NCBI GenBank assembly: GCA_019236485.1
Contig: JAFAIY010000077.1
Span: 1 to 12,044, forward strand
Origin: Comamonas sp.
Lineage (GTDB): Bacteria > Pseudomonadota > Gammaproteobacteria > Burkholderiales > Burkholderiaceae_C
Direction: 5' to 3'
Length of the DNA stretch: 12,044 nt
The notes under the pieces were generated by a model. That model had not been told where the DNA came from, did not search any database, and was given only the letters and a program-made list of their open reading frames with translations. This document shows positions 6,362-12,044 of this stretch, piece after piece (position 1 is the first letter of the stretch; every line of letters starts with the position of its first letter). Both the position numbers and the translations under genes were made by a program.

Positions 6362-6367
6362 ATTTTA
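6362..6367 (-). promoter_or_regulatory. candidate -10 box for the rhodanese-grxC unit
   Basis: On the minus strand TAAAAT matches five of six bases of the sigma-70 -10 consensus and would place the transcript start about 22 bases before the GTG, leaving room for the AAGGA site. No good -35 hexamer stands at the right distance, so the call is weak. Confidence 0.3.
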
Positions 6368-6471
6368 GAGGCAGGCCCGAATACGGAGCCGGCCACGGTC
6401 TATGCGCCCCGGGGAATCCGCCCCGCGGACCCTGGCGAACCTCCGGAAGCAGACCTTGCGCCCGGGCCCCT

Positions 6472-6489
6472 GTGCGCTTTTTTGCGCAC
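6472..6489. repeat. GTGCGC inverted repeat with T6 loop
   Basis: GTGCGC (6472-6477), six T residues, and GCGCAC (6484-6489) form a perfect short palindrome in the 251-bp gap between the divergent rhodanese and gpmA genes. It sits about 40 bp upstream of the gpmA -10 candidate. It may be a binding site for a regulator; none is known to me. Confidence 0.45.
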
Positions 6490-6528
6490 CGGCTTTCCGC
6501 ACCTGCCGTCCGGTCAAGCGCCAACCTT

Positions 6529-6534
6529 TAAAAT
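6529..6534 (+). promoter_or_regulatory. candidate -10 box for gpmA
   Basis: TAAAAT matches five of six -10 consensus bases and predicts a leader of about 44 bases before the gpmA ATG. A small palindrome TGACT-TTT-AGTCA (6544-6556) lies at the likely start of the transcript and might be an operator. No convincing -35 hexamer is visible. Confidence 0.35.
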
Positions 6535-6584
6535 ATTCAGCTTTGACTTTTAGTCATCACAGCTTCGCCACCTTGAGAGAATCC

Positions 6585-7328
6585 ATGTACAAGCTCGTTC
6601 TGATCCGCCACGGTGAATCCACCTGGAACCTTGAAAACCGCTTTACCGGCTGGACCGATGTGGACCTGACGCCCACGGGCGTGTCGCAGGCCATGTCGGC
6701 AGGCAAGCTGCTCAAGGCCGAAGGCTATGAGTTCGACCTGGCCTACACCAGCGTGCTCAAACGCGCCATCCACACGCTGTGGTACGCGCTGGACGAGATG
6801 GACCGCACCTGGCTGCCCGTGGTCAAGGACTGGCGTCTCAACGAACGCCACTACGGCGGTCTGCAGGGTCTGAACAAGGCCGAGACCGCCAAGCAGTACG
6901 GCGACGAGCAAGTGCTGGTCTGGCGTCGCAGCTATGACGTGCCGCCTCCCGCTCTGGAAGCCAATGACCCGCGCAGCGAGCGCAGCGATGTGCGCTACGC
7001 CAAGCTGCAGCCCGAGCAGATCCCGCTGACCGAGTGCCTCAAGGACACCGTGGCACGCGTCGTGCCTTTCTGGACCGAGTCCATGGCTCCGGCCATCAAG
7101 GCCGGCAAGCGCGTGGTGGTGGCTGCCCATGGCAACTCCATCCGTGCGCTGATCAAGTATCTGGACAATATCGCCGACGACGAAATCGTGGGCGTGAACA
7201 TTCCCAACGGCATTCCCCTGGTCTATGAGCTGGATGCCGATCTCAAGCCCATCCGGCACTACTACCTGGGCGACGCCGAAGCGGCGGCCAAGGCGGCAGC
7301 GGCCGTGGCCTCCCAGGGCAAGGCCTGA
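6585..7328 (+). CDS. gpmA: 2,3-bisphosphoglycerate-dependent phosphoglycerate mutase
   Basis: This enzyme interconverts 3- and 2-phosphoglycerate in glycolysis and gluconeogenesis in the cytoplasm, through a phosphohistidine. The 247 residues match the usual length. The family signature [10 protein letters not shown] holds the phosphorylated His9; [14 protein letters not shown] follows at 19-32. The acid E87 lies in [15 protein letters not shown], and the second histidine H182 in [14 protein letters not shown]. The C-terminal tail is alanine-rich. I chose the ATG at 6585 ([10 protein letters not shown]), which has GAGAGA (6575-6580) in front; the frame is open further upstream but reads arginine- and proline-rich nonsense. 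It is divergent from the rhodanese gene, and an S41 peptidase follows 116 bp downstream. It occupies the locus where enterics and pseudomonads carry the unrelated cofactor-independent mutase. Confidence 0.97.
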   Translation: MYKLVLIRHGESTWNLENRFTGWTDVDLTPTGVSQAMSAGKLLKAEGYEFDLAYTSVLKRAIHTLWYALDEMDRTWLPVVKDWRLNERHYGGLQGLNKAETAKQYGDEQVLVWRRSYDVPPPALEANDPRSERSDVRYAKLQPEQIPLTECLKDTVARVVPFWTESMAPAIKAGKRVVVAAHGNSIRALIKYLDNIADDEIVGVNIPNGIPLVYELDADLKPIRHYYLGDAEAAAKAAAAVASQGKA

Positions 7329-7343
7329 GATCCCAGCTCACCG

Positions 7344-7364
7344 CCCGGGCTTCCCTAGCCTGGG
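7344..7364 (+). other. hairpin downstream of gpmA
   Basis: CCCGGGC (7344-7350) and GCCTGGG (7358-7364) pair through seven bases with one G-U wobble around a seven-base loop, 15 bp after the gpmA stop. No T tract follows. It may protect the 3' end of the gpmA mRNA or cause weak termination. Confidence 0.35.
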
Positions 7365-7377
7365 TAAACGCGGTGCG

Positions 7378-7401
7378 AGGCCTATGGAACCTCATAGGCC
7401 T
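7378..7401. promoter_or_regulatory. perfect inverted repeat upstream of the S41 peptidase gene
   Basis: AGGCCTATG (7378-7386) and CATAGGCCT (7393-7401) are perfect nine-base arms around GAACCT. No T tract follows, so it is unlikely to be a terminator. A possible -10 box, TATATT (7418-7423), would put its -35 region in the right arm, so this could be an operator for the peptidase gene. Confidence 0.45.
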
Positions 7402-7444
7402 TGCGCCGTCCAAGGTGTATATTGCGAATGGTTTAAGGGGTGCT

Positions 7445-8956
7445 ATGGGTCAAAAAATCAAAATTGCAGGCTGGATCTCTGTGGGCGTGGTCGCGGGCGC
7501 GTTGACTACCGTTTCCCTGCAGACTCTGGCTCGCGGAGGCATGACGCCTCTGCCACTTGAGGAAATCCAGCAGCTGTCGGCCGTCTTCGGCCTGATCAAG
7601 ACCGATTACGTGGAGCAGGTCAGCGACAAGAAGCTGATCACCGACGCCATCTCCGGCATGGTTTCCAGCCTGGATCCGCACTCCCAGTACTTCGACAAGA
7701 AGAGCTACAAGGAGTTCAAGGAAGGCACCTCGGGCAGGTTCGTCGGCGTGGGCATCGAGATCACCATGGAAGACGGGCTGATCAAGGTCGTCTCCCCGAT
7801 CGAAGGCTCCCCCGCTTTCCGCGCCGGCCTCAAGACCGGCGACCTGATCACCAAGATCGACGACACCGCCGTCAAGGGCCTGACGCTCAACGACGCGGTC
7901 AAACGCATGCGCGGCGAGCCCAACACCAAGGTGCGCCTGAACATCCTGCGCAAGGACGAGAGCCGCAGCTTCCCCGTCACCATCGTGCGCGAAGAGATCA
8001 AGACCCAGTCCGTCAAGGGCAAGGTGATCGAGCCCGGCTATGCCTGGATCCGCCTGAGCCAGTTCCAGGAACGCACGGTGGACGACTTTGTGCGCAAGGT
8101 CGAGGAAATCTACAAGCAGGACCCCAACCTCAAGGGCATGGTGCTGGATCTGCGCAACGACCCCGGCGGCCTGCTGGATGCGGCTGTGGCCATCTCGGCA
8201 GCCTTCCTGCCGCCCGATGTCACCGTGGTCTCCACCAACGGCCAGCTGGCCGAAAGCAAGGCCACATACAAGGCATCGCCGGAGTTCTATGCCCAGCGCG
8301 GCTTTGGCGACCCCCTGCAGCGCCTGCCCGCGGCCCTGAAAAAGCTGCCGCTGGTGGTGCTGGTCAACGAAGGCTCGGCCTCGGCCAGCGAGATCGTGGC
8401 CGGCGCGCTGCAGGATCATAAGCGCGCCACCGTAATGGGCAGCCAGTCCTTCGGCAAGGGCTCGGTGCAGACCGTGCGCCCCCTGGGACCGGATACCGCC
8501 CTCAAGCTGACGACCGCGCGCTACTACACTCCCAGCGGCAAGTCCATCCAGGCCAAGGGCATCGTGCCCGACGTGATGGTGGACGAGACCGCCGATGGCG
8601 ATCTGTATGCAGCGCTTGGCATGCGTGAATCCGATCTGGAAAAGCACCTGTCCAGCGGCCAGGGCACGGAAGTCAAGAACGAGGGCCTGGAAAAAGCCCG
8701 CGAGGAAGCGCGCAAGCGCCTCGAGGAAGAGGCCAAGAAGCCGATCTCGGAGCGCCGCCTGCCCGAGTTCGGCTCGGACAAGGACTTCCAGCTGCAGCAG
8801 GCGCTGAACCAGCTCAAGGGTCAGCCCGTCAAGGTCAGCAAGACGCTGACCGAGCGCAAGCCCGAGGAAAAGCCCGGTGATGACACGGCCGCCGACAAGA
8901 AGAGCGGCGACAAGAAATCACCCGGAAAGAACGAGTCCGAGAAACGCAGCAAGTAA
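7445..8956 (+). CDS. ctpA: S41 family C-terminal processing peptidase
   Basis: A 503-residue serine protease of the CtpA/Prc family, which trims or degrades proteins at their C-termini on the periplasmic side. A hydrophobic N-terminal segment (about residues 8-28) is a signal or membrane anchor. A PDZ domain spans about 97-180 (GRFVGVGIEI onward). The S41 catalytic domain follows, with LDLRNDPGGLLD at 234-245, the nucleophile S313 in SASASEIVAG and the base K338 in SFGKGSVQ, 25 residues apart as in Prc. The last 100 residues are Lys/Glu-rich and probably disordered. I chose the ATG at 7445 because AAGGGG (7435-7440) lies four bases upstream and the next residues form the signal; the 24-residue extension to 7373 crosses the inverted repeat. 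The gene lies downstream of gpmA, and a strong terminator follows it. The symbol follows common usage for this family. Confidence 0.93.
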   Translation: MGQKIKIAGWISVGVVAGALTTVSLQTLARGGMTPLPLEEIQQLSAVFGLIKTDYVEQVSDKKLITDAISGMVSSLDPHSQYFDKKSYKEFKEGTSGRFVGVGIEITMEDGLIKVVSPIEGSPAFRAGLKTGDLITKIDDTAVKGLTLNDAVKRMRGEPNTKVRLNILRKDESRSFPVTIVREEIKTQSVKGKVIEPGYAWIRLSQFQERTVDDFVRKVEEIYKQDPNLKGMVLDLRNDPGGLLDAAVAISAAFLPPDVTVVSTNGQLAESKATYKASPEFYAQRGFGDPLQRLPAALKKLPLVVLVNEGSASASEIVAGALQDHKRATVMGSQSFGKGSVQTVRPLGPDTALKLTTARYYTPSGKSIQAKGIVPDVMVDETADGDLYAALGMRESDLEKHLSSGQGTEVKNEGLEKAREEARKRLEEEAKKPISERRLPEFGSDKDFQLQQALNQLKGQPVKVSKTLTERKPEEKPGDDTAADKKSGDKKSPGKNESEKRSK

Positions 8957-8986
8957 GCTCGGGGCCTGGCGCCCCGCATCCAAATC

Positions 8987-9009
8987 AGCCGGGCATGCCC
9001 GGCTTTTTT
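8987..9009 (+). terminator. intrinsic terminator after ctpA
   Basis: AGCCGGGC and GCCCGGCT form an eight-base perfect stem that closes over the central AT (in practice a CATG loop), followed directly by TTTTTT. A second hairpin, GGGGC-CTGGC-GCCCC (8961-8975), lies just before it. It begins 30 bp after the peptidase stop and ends 23 bp before the adenylyltransferase start. Confidence 0.88.
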
Positions 9010-9032
9010 CTTGGACTGATGGATCCCTACAG

Positions 9033-9800
9033 ATGAACGACGATCAACTGCTGCGCTACTCGCGCCACATCATGCTCGACGAGATCGGCATCGAAGGCCA
9101 GGAACGCATTCTGGCCGCCCATGTGCTCATCATCGGAGCCGGCGGCCTGGGCTCGCCGGCCGCACTGTATCTGGGCTCGGCCGGCATAGGCCGCATGACG
9201 CTGGTGGACGACGACACCGTGGACCTGACCAATCTGCAACGCCAGATTGCCCACACCACGGCCCGTGTGGGTGCGCCCAAGGTCGAGTCCATACGGGAGG
9301 CCGTGCATGCCATCAATCCCGAGGTGCAGATCCAATGCCTTCAGGCGCGCGCCAGCGCGGAGCTGCTGGACCAGTTCGTGCCGCAGGCCAGCGTGGTTCT
9401 GGACTGCACCGACAACTACCAGACCCGGCAGCGCATCAATGCGGCATGCGTGCGCCACGGCGTGGCACTGGTCGAAGGGGCGGCCATACGTCTGGACGGC
9501 CAGCTCATGGTCATCGATCCGCGCAATCCCGACAGCCCCTGCTATGCCTGCATCTTCCCGCCGGAGGCCGAGTTCGAAGAGGTCCAGTGCTCCACCATGG
9601 GCGTCTTTGCCCCGCTGGTCGGCCTGATAGGCACGCAGCAAGCCGCCGAAGCGCTGAAATTGATTGTCGGATTCGGCCAATCTTCTGTCGGACGACTTCA
9701 CATGCTGGACGCCCGCTGCATGGAGTGGAGTACCATGCATACAGCCCGAAATTCCGACTGTCCAGTCTGCCATAACCGACAGATTACTTACACAAAGTAA
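9033..9800 (+). CDS. moeB: MoeB/ThiF-family E1-like adenylyltransferase
   Basis: A 255-residue E1-like enzyme that adenylates the C-terminal glycine of a small sulfur-carrier protein (MoaD for molybdopterin or ThiS for thiamine). Residues 35-41 (GAGGLGS) bind ATP; LVDDDTVDLTNLQRQ (57-71) carries the conserved arginine R70; DCTDN (124-128) contributes the Mg-binding aspartate. Two CxxC pairs, C170/C173 (CYAC) and C243/C246 (CPVC), bind structural zinc. C186 in VQCSTMGV sits in the mobile catalytic region. MoeB and ThiF cannot be separated from sequence alone; no moaD, moaE or thi gene is nearby, so moeB is the conventional choice. The ATG at 9033 begins the usual MNDDQLLRYSRHI; the 52-residue longer frame runs through the upstream terminator and is rejected. 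Confidence 0.9.
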   Translation: MNDDQLLRYSRHIMLDEIGIEGQERILAAHVLIIGAGGLGSPAALYLGSAGIGRMTLVDDDTVDLTNLQRQIAHTTARVGAPKVESIREAVHAINPEVQIQCLQARASAELLDQFVPQASVVLDCTDNYQTRQRINAACVRHGVALVEGAAIRLDGQLMVIDPRNPDSPCYACIFPPEAEFEEVQCSTMGVFAPLVGLIGTQQAAEALKLIVGFGQSSVGRLHMLDARCMEWSTMHTARNSDCPVCHNRQITYTK

Positions 9801-9840
9801 CAACTTGGAGCGGAACAGCGGTATGCTGTCTTGTTTACAT

Positions 9841-9859
9841 ATGTGTCGAATCGACACAT
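9841..9859. promoter_or_regulatory. perfect 19-bp palindrome, likely operator
   Basis: ATGTGTCGA (9841-9849), a central A, and TCGACACAT (9851-9859) form a perfect palindrome in the 111-bp gap before the receiver-only gene, 52 bp upstream of its GTG. The half-site core CGACAC occurs again at 9865-9870. A palindrome this long with no T tract is typical of a dimeric regulator's binding site. TTGTTT (9831-9836) just before it could be a -35 hexamer. Confidence 0.6.
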
Positions 9860-9911
9860 CCATGCGACACCGTTGGCACAAAGGTTTTTGACCGCTTCTG
9901 CTGGAACCACC

Positions 9912-10292
9912 GTGAAACTGCGCACCTACTTTGTTGAAGACAACCCGACCATCCGGGAGAATCTGATCGCGACCCTGGCCGAGCTGGCCGACGTCGAGGC
10001 GGTCGGCATGGCGGAAACCGAGGCCGAGGCAAAGCAGTGGCTGACCCAGAACATGGATGCCTGGGACCTGGTCGTGGTGGATCTGTTCCTGCGCCAGGGC
10101 AATGGCCTGGGTGTGGTTTCCGCGCTGCAGCGGCGCTCGCCCCAGCAGAAGCTGCTGGTTCTGAGCAACTATTCCACAGTCGATGTGCGTGAACGCTGCC
10201 TGCAATTGCATGCCGACGCAATTTTTGACAAGTCCAATGAAATCGATGCATTGGTGGATTTCTGCGTCGACCTCAATACCAGCAAGGTATAG
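9912..10292 (+). CDS. single-domain (receiver-only) response regulator
   Basis: A 126-residue protein that consists of one CheY-like receiver domain and nothing else. It has the acidic pair E9/D10 (YFVEDN), the phosphorylation site D57 in VVVDLFLRQGNGLG, S85 in LVLSNYS at the switch position, and the conserved lysine K107 in IFDKSNE. All residues needed for phosphorylation are present. It lacks any DNA-binding or enzymatic output domain, so it should act through protein contacts, as a phosphate sink, or in a relay. The start is GTG at 9912, with GGAACC a few bases upstream. The longer ATG frame from 9831 adds 27 residues that run through the palindrome and is rejected. The gene converges with a NarL-type regulator, and a histidine kinase gene lies beyond it. 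Confidence 0.85.
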   Translation: MKLRTYFVEDNPTIRENLIATLAELADVEAVGMAETEAEAKQWLTQNMDAWDLVVVDLFLRQGNGLGVVSALQRRSPQQKLLVLSNYSTVDVRERCLQLHADAIFDKSNEIDALVDFCVDLNTSKV

Positions 10293-10302
10293 CTCTGAAT
10301 GA

Positions 10303-10338
10303 AATAAAAAAGGCTTGGAAATCCAAGCCTTTTTTATT
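10303..10338. terminator. bidirectional terminator between convergent regulators
   Basis: AATAAAAAAGGCTTGG (10303-10318) and CCAAGCCTTTTTTATT (10323-10338) form a perfect 16-base stem around a four-base loop. Each strand ends in a run of six T residues, so it can stop transcription from both convergent genes. Its right end overlaps the stop codon of the minus-strand regulator. Confidence 0.92.
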
Positions 10339-10969
10339 AGTCGATCAATCTGTTTTTCAAAGCGTAATAGGTCAGATCGCTATTGGAAGACAGCCCCATT
10401 TTCTCCATGAGCCTGGTTCGGTAAGTACTCACGGTTTTGACGCTCAGGGACAGGGACTTGGCAATATCTCCCGCAGTCTCGCCACGCGCGAGTTTGAGAA
10501 ACACCTGGAACTCGCGTTCGGACAATTGCTCGTGCGCCGGCACATCGTCCTTGCGGTTGAGTTGCTGCGCCAACAGGTCCGCGACTGCAGGCGTCAGGTA
10601 GCGGCGCCCCAGGGCCACCGTACGTATGGCCTCGGCAATGTCCTGAGGGTCGCATTCCTTGTTCAGATAGCCGCTGGCCCCCTGGCGAATCAGGTTGATC
10701 GCGTAGTGTTCCTCGGGGTAGCCGCTGAGGATCAGAATGCCCATATCGGGAGCCTTGGCCCGCAACATGGCCAGCGCATCGATGCCGCTCTGGCCCGGCA
10801 TGGAGAGGTCCATCAGCAGAACATCGATCTCCTGCTCGCGGACCAGATCGATGGCCTCTCTGCCGTTGGCGGCTTCACCGACCACGCGCAAGTCCACGTG
10901 TTCGGACAGAAACTGGCGCAAGCCAGAACGCACGATGGCGTGGTCATCCACAATGCCTACTTTTATCAT
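10337..10969 (-). CDS. NarL/FixJ-type response regulator, LuxR-like DNA-binding
   Basis: A 210-residue transcription factor with an N-terminal receiver (about 1-120) and a C-terminal LuxR-type helix-turn-helix (about 147-205). The receiver shows the acidic pair D8/D9 (VDDH), phosphorylation site D54 (LLMDLSMPGQSG), switch residue S82 (LILSGYPEE) and K104 (YLNKE). The output domain reads LSEREFQVFLKLARGETAGD, then IAKSLSLSVKTVSTYRTRLMEKM, the standard recognition pattern. The divergent gene encodes a HisKA_3-type histidine kinase, the usual partner class for NarL-type regulators, so the two probably form one system. The signal and target genes are unknown. AGAGG (10975-10979) lies five bases before the ATG. 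The gene's base composition looks somewhat lower in G+C than the metabolic genes. Confidence 0.93.
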   Translation of the reverse strand: MIKVGIVDDHAIVRSGLRQFLSEHVDLRVVGEAANGREAIDLVREQEIDVLLMDLSMPGQSGIDALAMLRAKAPDMGILILSGYPEEHYAINLIRQGASGYLNKECDPQDIAEAIRTVALGRRYLTPAVADLLAQQLNRKDDVPAHEQLSEREFQVFLKLARGETAGDIAKSLSLSVKTVSTYRTRLMEKMGLSSNSDLTYYALKNRLID

Positions 10970-11030
10970 GCATACCTCTTTTCATGAAGCTGCTCTGTCT
11001 CCCGAGCGATCACCGTTCATGACCCACACT

Positions 11031-11044
11031 ATGATGTTGATCAT
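11031..11044. promoter_or_regulatory. small inverted repeat between kinase and regulator genes
   Basis: ATGAT-GTTG-ATCAT is a perfect five-base inverted repeat in the 126-bp gap between the divergent regulator and kinase genes. It could be a regulator site but is short. It does not resemble the 19-bp palindrome near 9850. Confidence 0.25.
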
Positions 11045-11095
11045 TCAGCTCTACGGTTATGCAGAATATCAGGTAATTGTTTTGTAGGTGAGGGA

Positions 11096-12044
11096 ATGTC
11101 GATGCACTGGACCCATATCCGCAAAATTGCGGTCAGCCTGACAATCGCGATCGTTGCGGCTGTCTTGATGGTAGGCATTAATGAAGGTGGATATACGCGC
11201 TCCTTGAACGCGCTGGATACGCTTACCAAAACCCAGAACACCCGCTCCAAGATCGACCAGTTGCTGCAGCAGATTCTGGATGCGGAAACCGGCCTGCGCG
11301 GCTACCTGCTCACGGGCGAAGACCGCTATCTGGAGCCCTATAATACCGCGCTGCTGGCCATCAACGGCACCATGGACGAGTTGCGCCGCATCTTCATGCT
11401 GGACCCCATGGACCTGGCCACCTTCACTCCGTTGGCACGGCAGGTGGACCGCAAGCTCAGCGAGATGGAACTGAGCCTGAAGCTGTATCGCCAAGGCAAC
11501 AACGATGCCTGGCGTTTCGTCATGTTCACCGATGTGGGCATGGAAAACATGGATGCCATCCGCGGCTACGGCAAGGCCCTGCTGGAGAGCACCGACCAGC
11601 AGGCCAAGGCCAATCTGGCGGATATTGAGCAGACGCTGAGCCTGTCGCGCATAGGCATCGCCACCGTGACGGCCATGGGCATTCTGGGCTTTTTCATGTA
11701 TCTGCGTCAGGCCTATGCACTGCAGCAATCCCATCTGCGCGAACAGGAAATCCAGCGCGAGGAGCGCAATCGCCTCGAGGAGGTAGTGCGCGAACGCACG
11801 GCCACGCTGGCGGAACTGGCCACCCATCTGCAGCAGGTGCGCGAGGACGAGCGCGGCTATCTAGCGCGCGAGCTGCACGACGAGCTGGGCTCACTGCTCA
11901 CGGCGGCCAAGCTGGATGTGGCCCGCCTCAAGTCCAAGGTCGACACCAGCGCCCCGGGGATCAACGAGCGCATCAACCACCTCGTGGAAACGCTCAACAG
12001 CGGCATCGCCCTCAAGCGCCGCATCGTCGAGAATCTGCGCCCCT
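11096..12044 (+). CDS. CHASE3 sensor histidine kinase, 3' end beyond window
   Basis: The frame is open to the window end, giving 316 residues of a membrane histidine kinase. Transmembrane helix 1 is at about residues 11-28 and helix 2 at about 186-204. The periplasmic part between them is a CHASE3 sensor with the typical DAETGLRGYLLTGEDRYLEP (residues 62-81). A charged coiled coil (about 205-250) leads into a HisKA_3 dimerisation domain with EDERGYLARELHDELGSLLT, where H261 is the expected phosphorylated histidine. The ATP-binding domain lies outside the window. The kinase class is that of NarX/UhpB relatives, which pair with NarL-type regulators such as the divergent gene. The start is ATG 11096 (AGGTGA just upstream) or ATG 11102 (GAGGGA six bases upstream); the difference is two residues. 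The signal sensed is unknown. Confidence 0.9.
   Translation, partial: MSMHWTHIRKIAVSLTIAIVAAVLMVGINEGGYTRSLNALDTLTKTQNTRSKIDQLLQQILDAETGLRGYLLTGEDRYLEPYNTALLAINGTMDELRRIFMLDPMDLATFTPLARQVDRKLSEMELSLKLYRQGNNDAWRFVMFTDVGMENMDAIRGYGKALLESTDQQAKANLADIEQTLSLSRIGIATVTAMGILGFFMYLRQAYALQQSHLREQEIQREERNRLEEVVRERTATLAELATHLQQVREDERGYLARELHDELGSLLTAAKLDVARLKSKVDTSAPGINERINHLVETLNSGIALKRRIVENLRP

Noticed and set aside
7433..8647. 404-codon minus-strand open frame antisense to the S41 peptidase
   Set aside because: It mirrors a complete, well-conserved protease gene and shows no domain of its own.
9655..9800. Shift in codon use at the 3' end of the adenylyltransferase gene as a sign of gene fusion or transfer
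   Set aside because: The encoded CPVC zinc pair and family C-terminus are intact, so a join is unlikely; the shift is mild and by eye only.
9027..10211. 394-codon minus-strand open frame antisense to the adenylyltransferase and the receiver-only gene
   Set aside because: It spans two recognisable plus-strand genes and an intergenic palindrome; the protein has no family motif.
11069..11827. 252-codon minus-strand open frame opposite the histidine kinase
   Set aside because: The plus strand encodes a clear CHASE3 kinase with the phosphorylated histidine; the minus frame is a shadow.

Overview
The window looks like chromosomal DNA of a Betaproteobacterium of the Comamonadaceae, most likely Comamonas or a close relative. 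The reasons are the high G+C content, the Burkholderiales-style gene content, and intergenic repeats that resemble, from memory, elements common in that family. This is inference; no database was searched. No stretch without a gene exceeds about 251 bp, and I see no tRNA, rRNA, CRISPR array, insertion sequence or prophage.

Left part (1-3826): the tail of a probable MaoC-like hot-dog hydratase; a small four-cysteine protein of the DUF3079 type; a divergent lysR-lysA pair with a palindromic candidate LysR site between them; a perfect-hairpin terminator after lysA; and a ten-helix DMT/EamA exporter-like protein. Together lysR and lysA make and control the last step of lysine synthesis.

Centre (3749-9032): a block on the minus strand in the order rhodanese, grxC, secB, gpsA (transcribed right to left), divergent from gpmA and an S41 C-terminal processing peptidase on the plus strand. 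The minus-strand order matches E. coli yibN-grxC-secB-gpsA. A cofactor-dependent phosphoglycerate mutase sits where E. coli and Pseudomonas carry the cofactor-independent one. These genes deal with redox balance, protein export, phospholipid precursor supply, glycolysis and periplasmic proteolysis. Hairpins between secB and gpsA, before secB and before the peptidase suggest separate transcription units.

Right part (9033-12044): a MoeB/ThiF-type E1-like adenylyltransferase, then a two-component cluster. It holds a receiver-only response regulator (plus strand), a NarL/FixJ-type DNA-binding response regulator (minus strand, convergent, sharing a bidirectional terminator), and a divergent CHASE3 sensor histidine kinase cut by the window end. 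A perfect 19-bp palindrome lies before the receiver-only gene. This cluster, with its unexplained split between a DNA-binding and an output-less regulator, is the part most likely to hold new biology. The rest is ordinary housekeeping sequence with several regulatory structures of interest.
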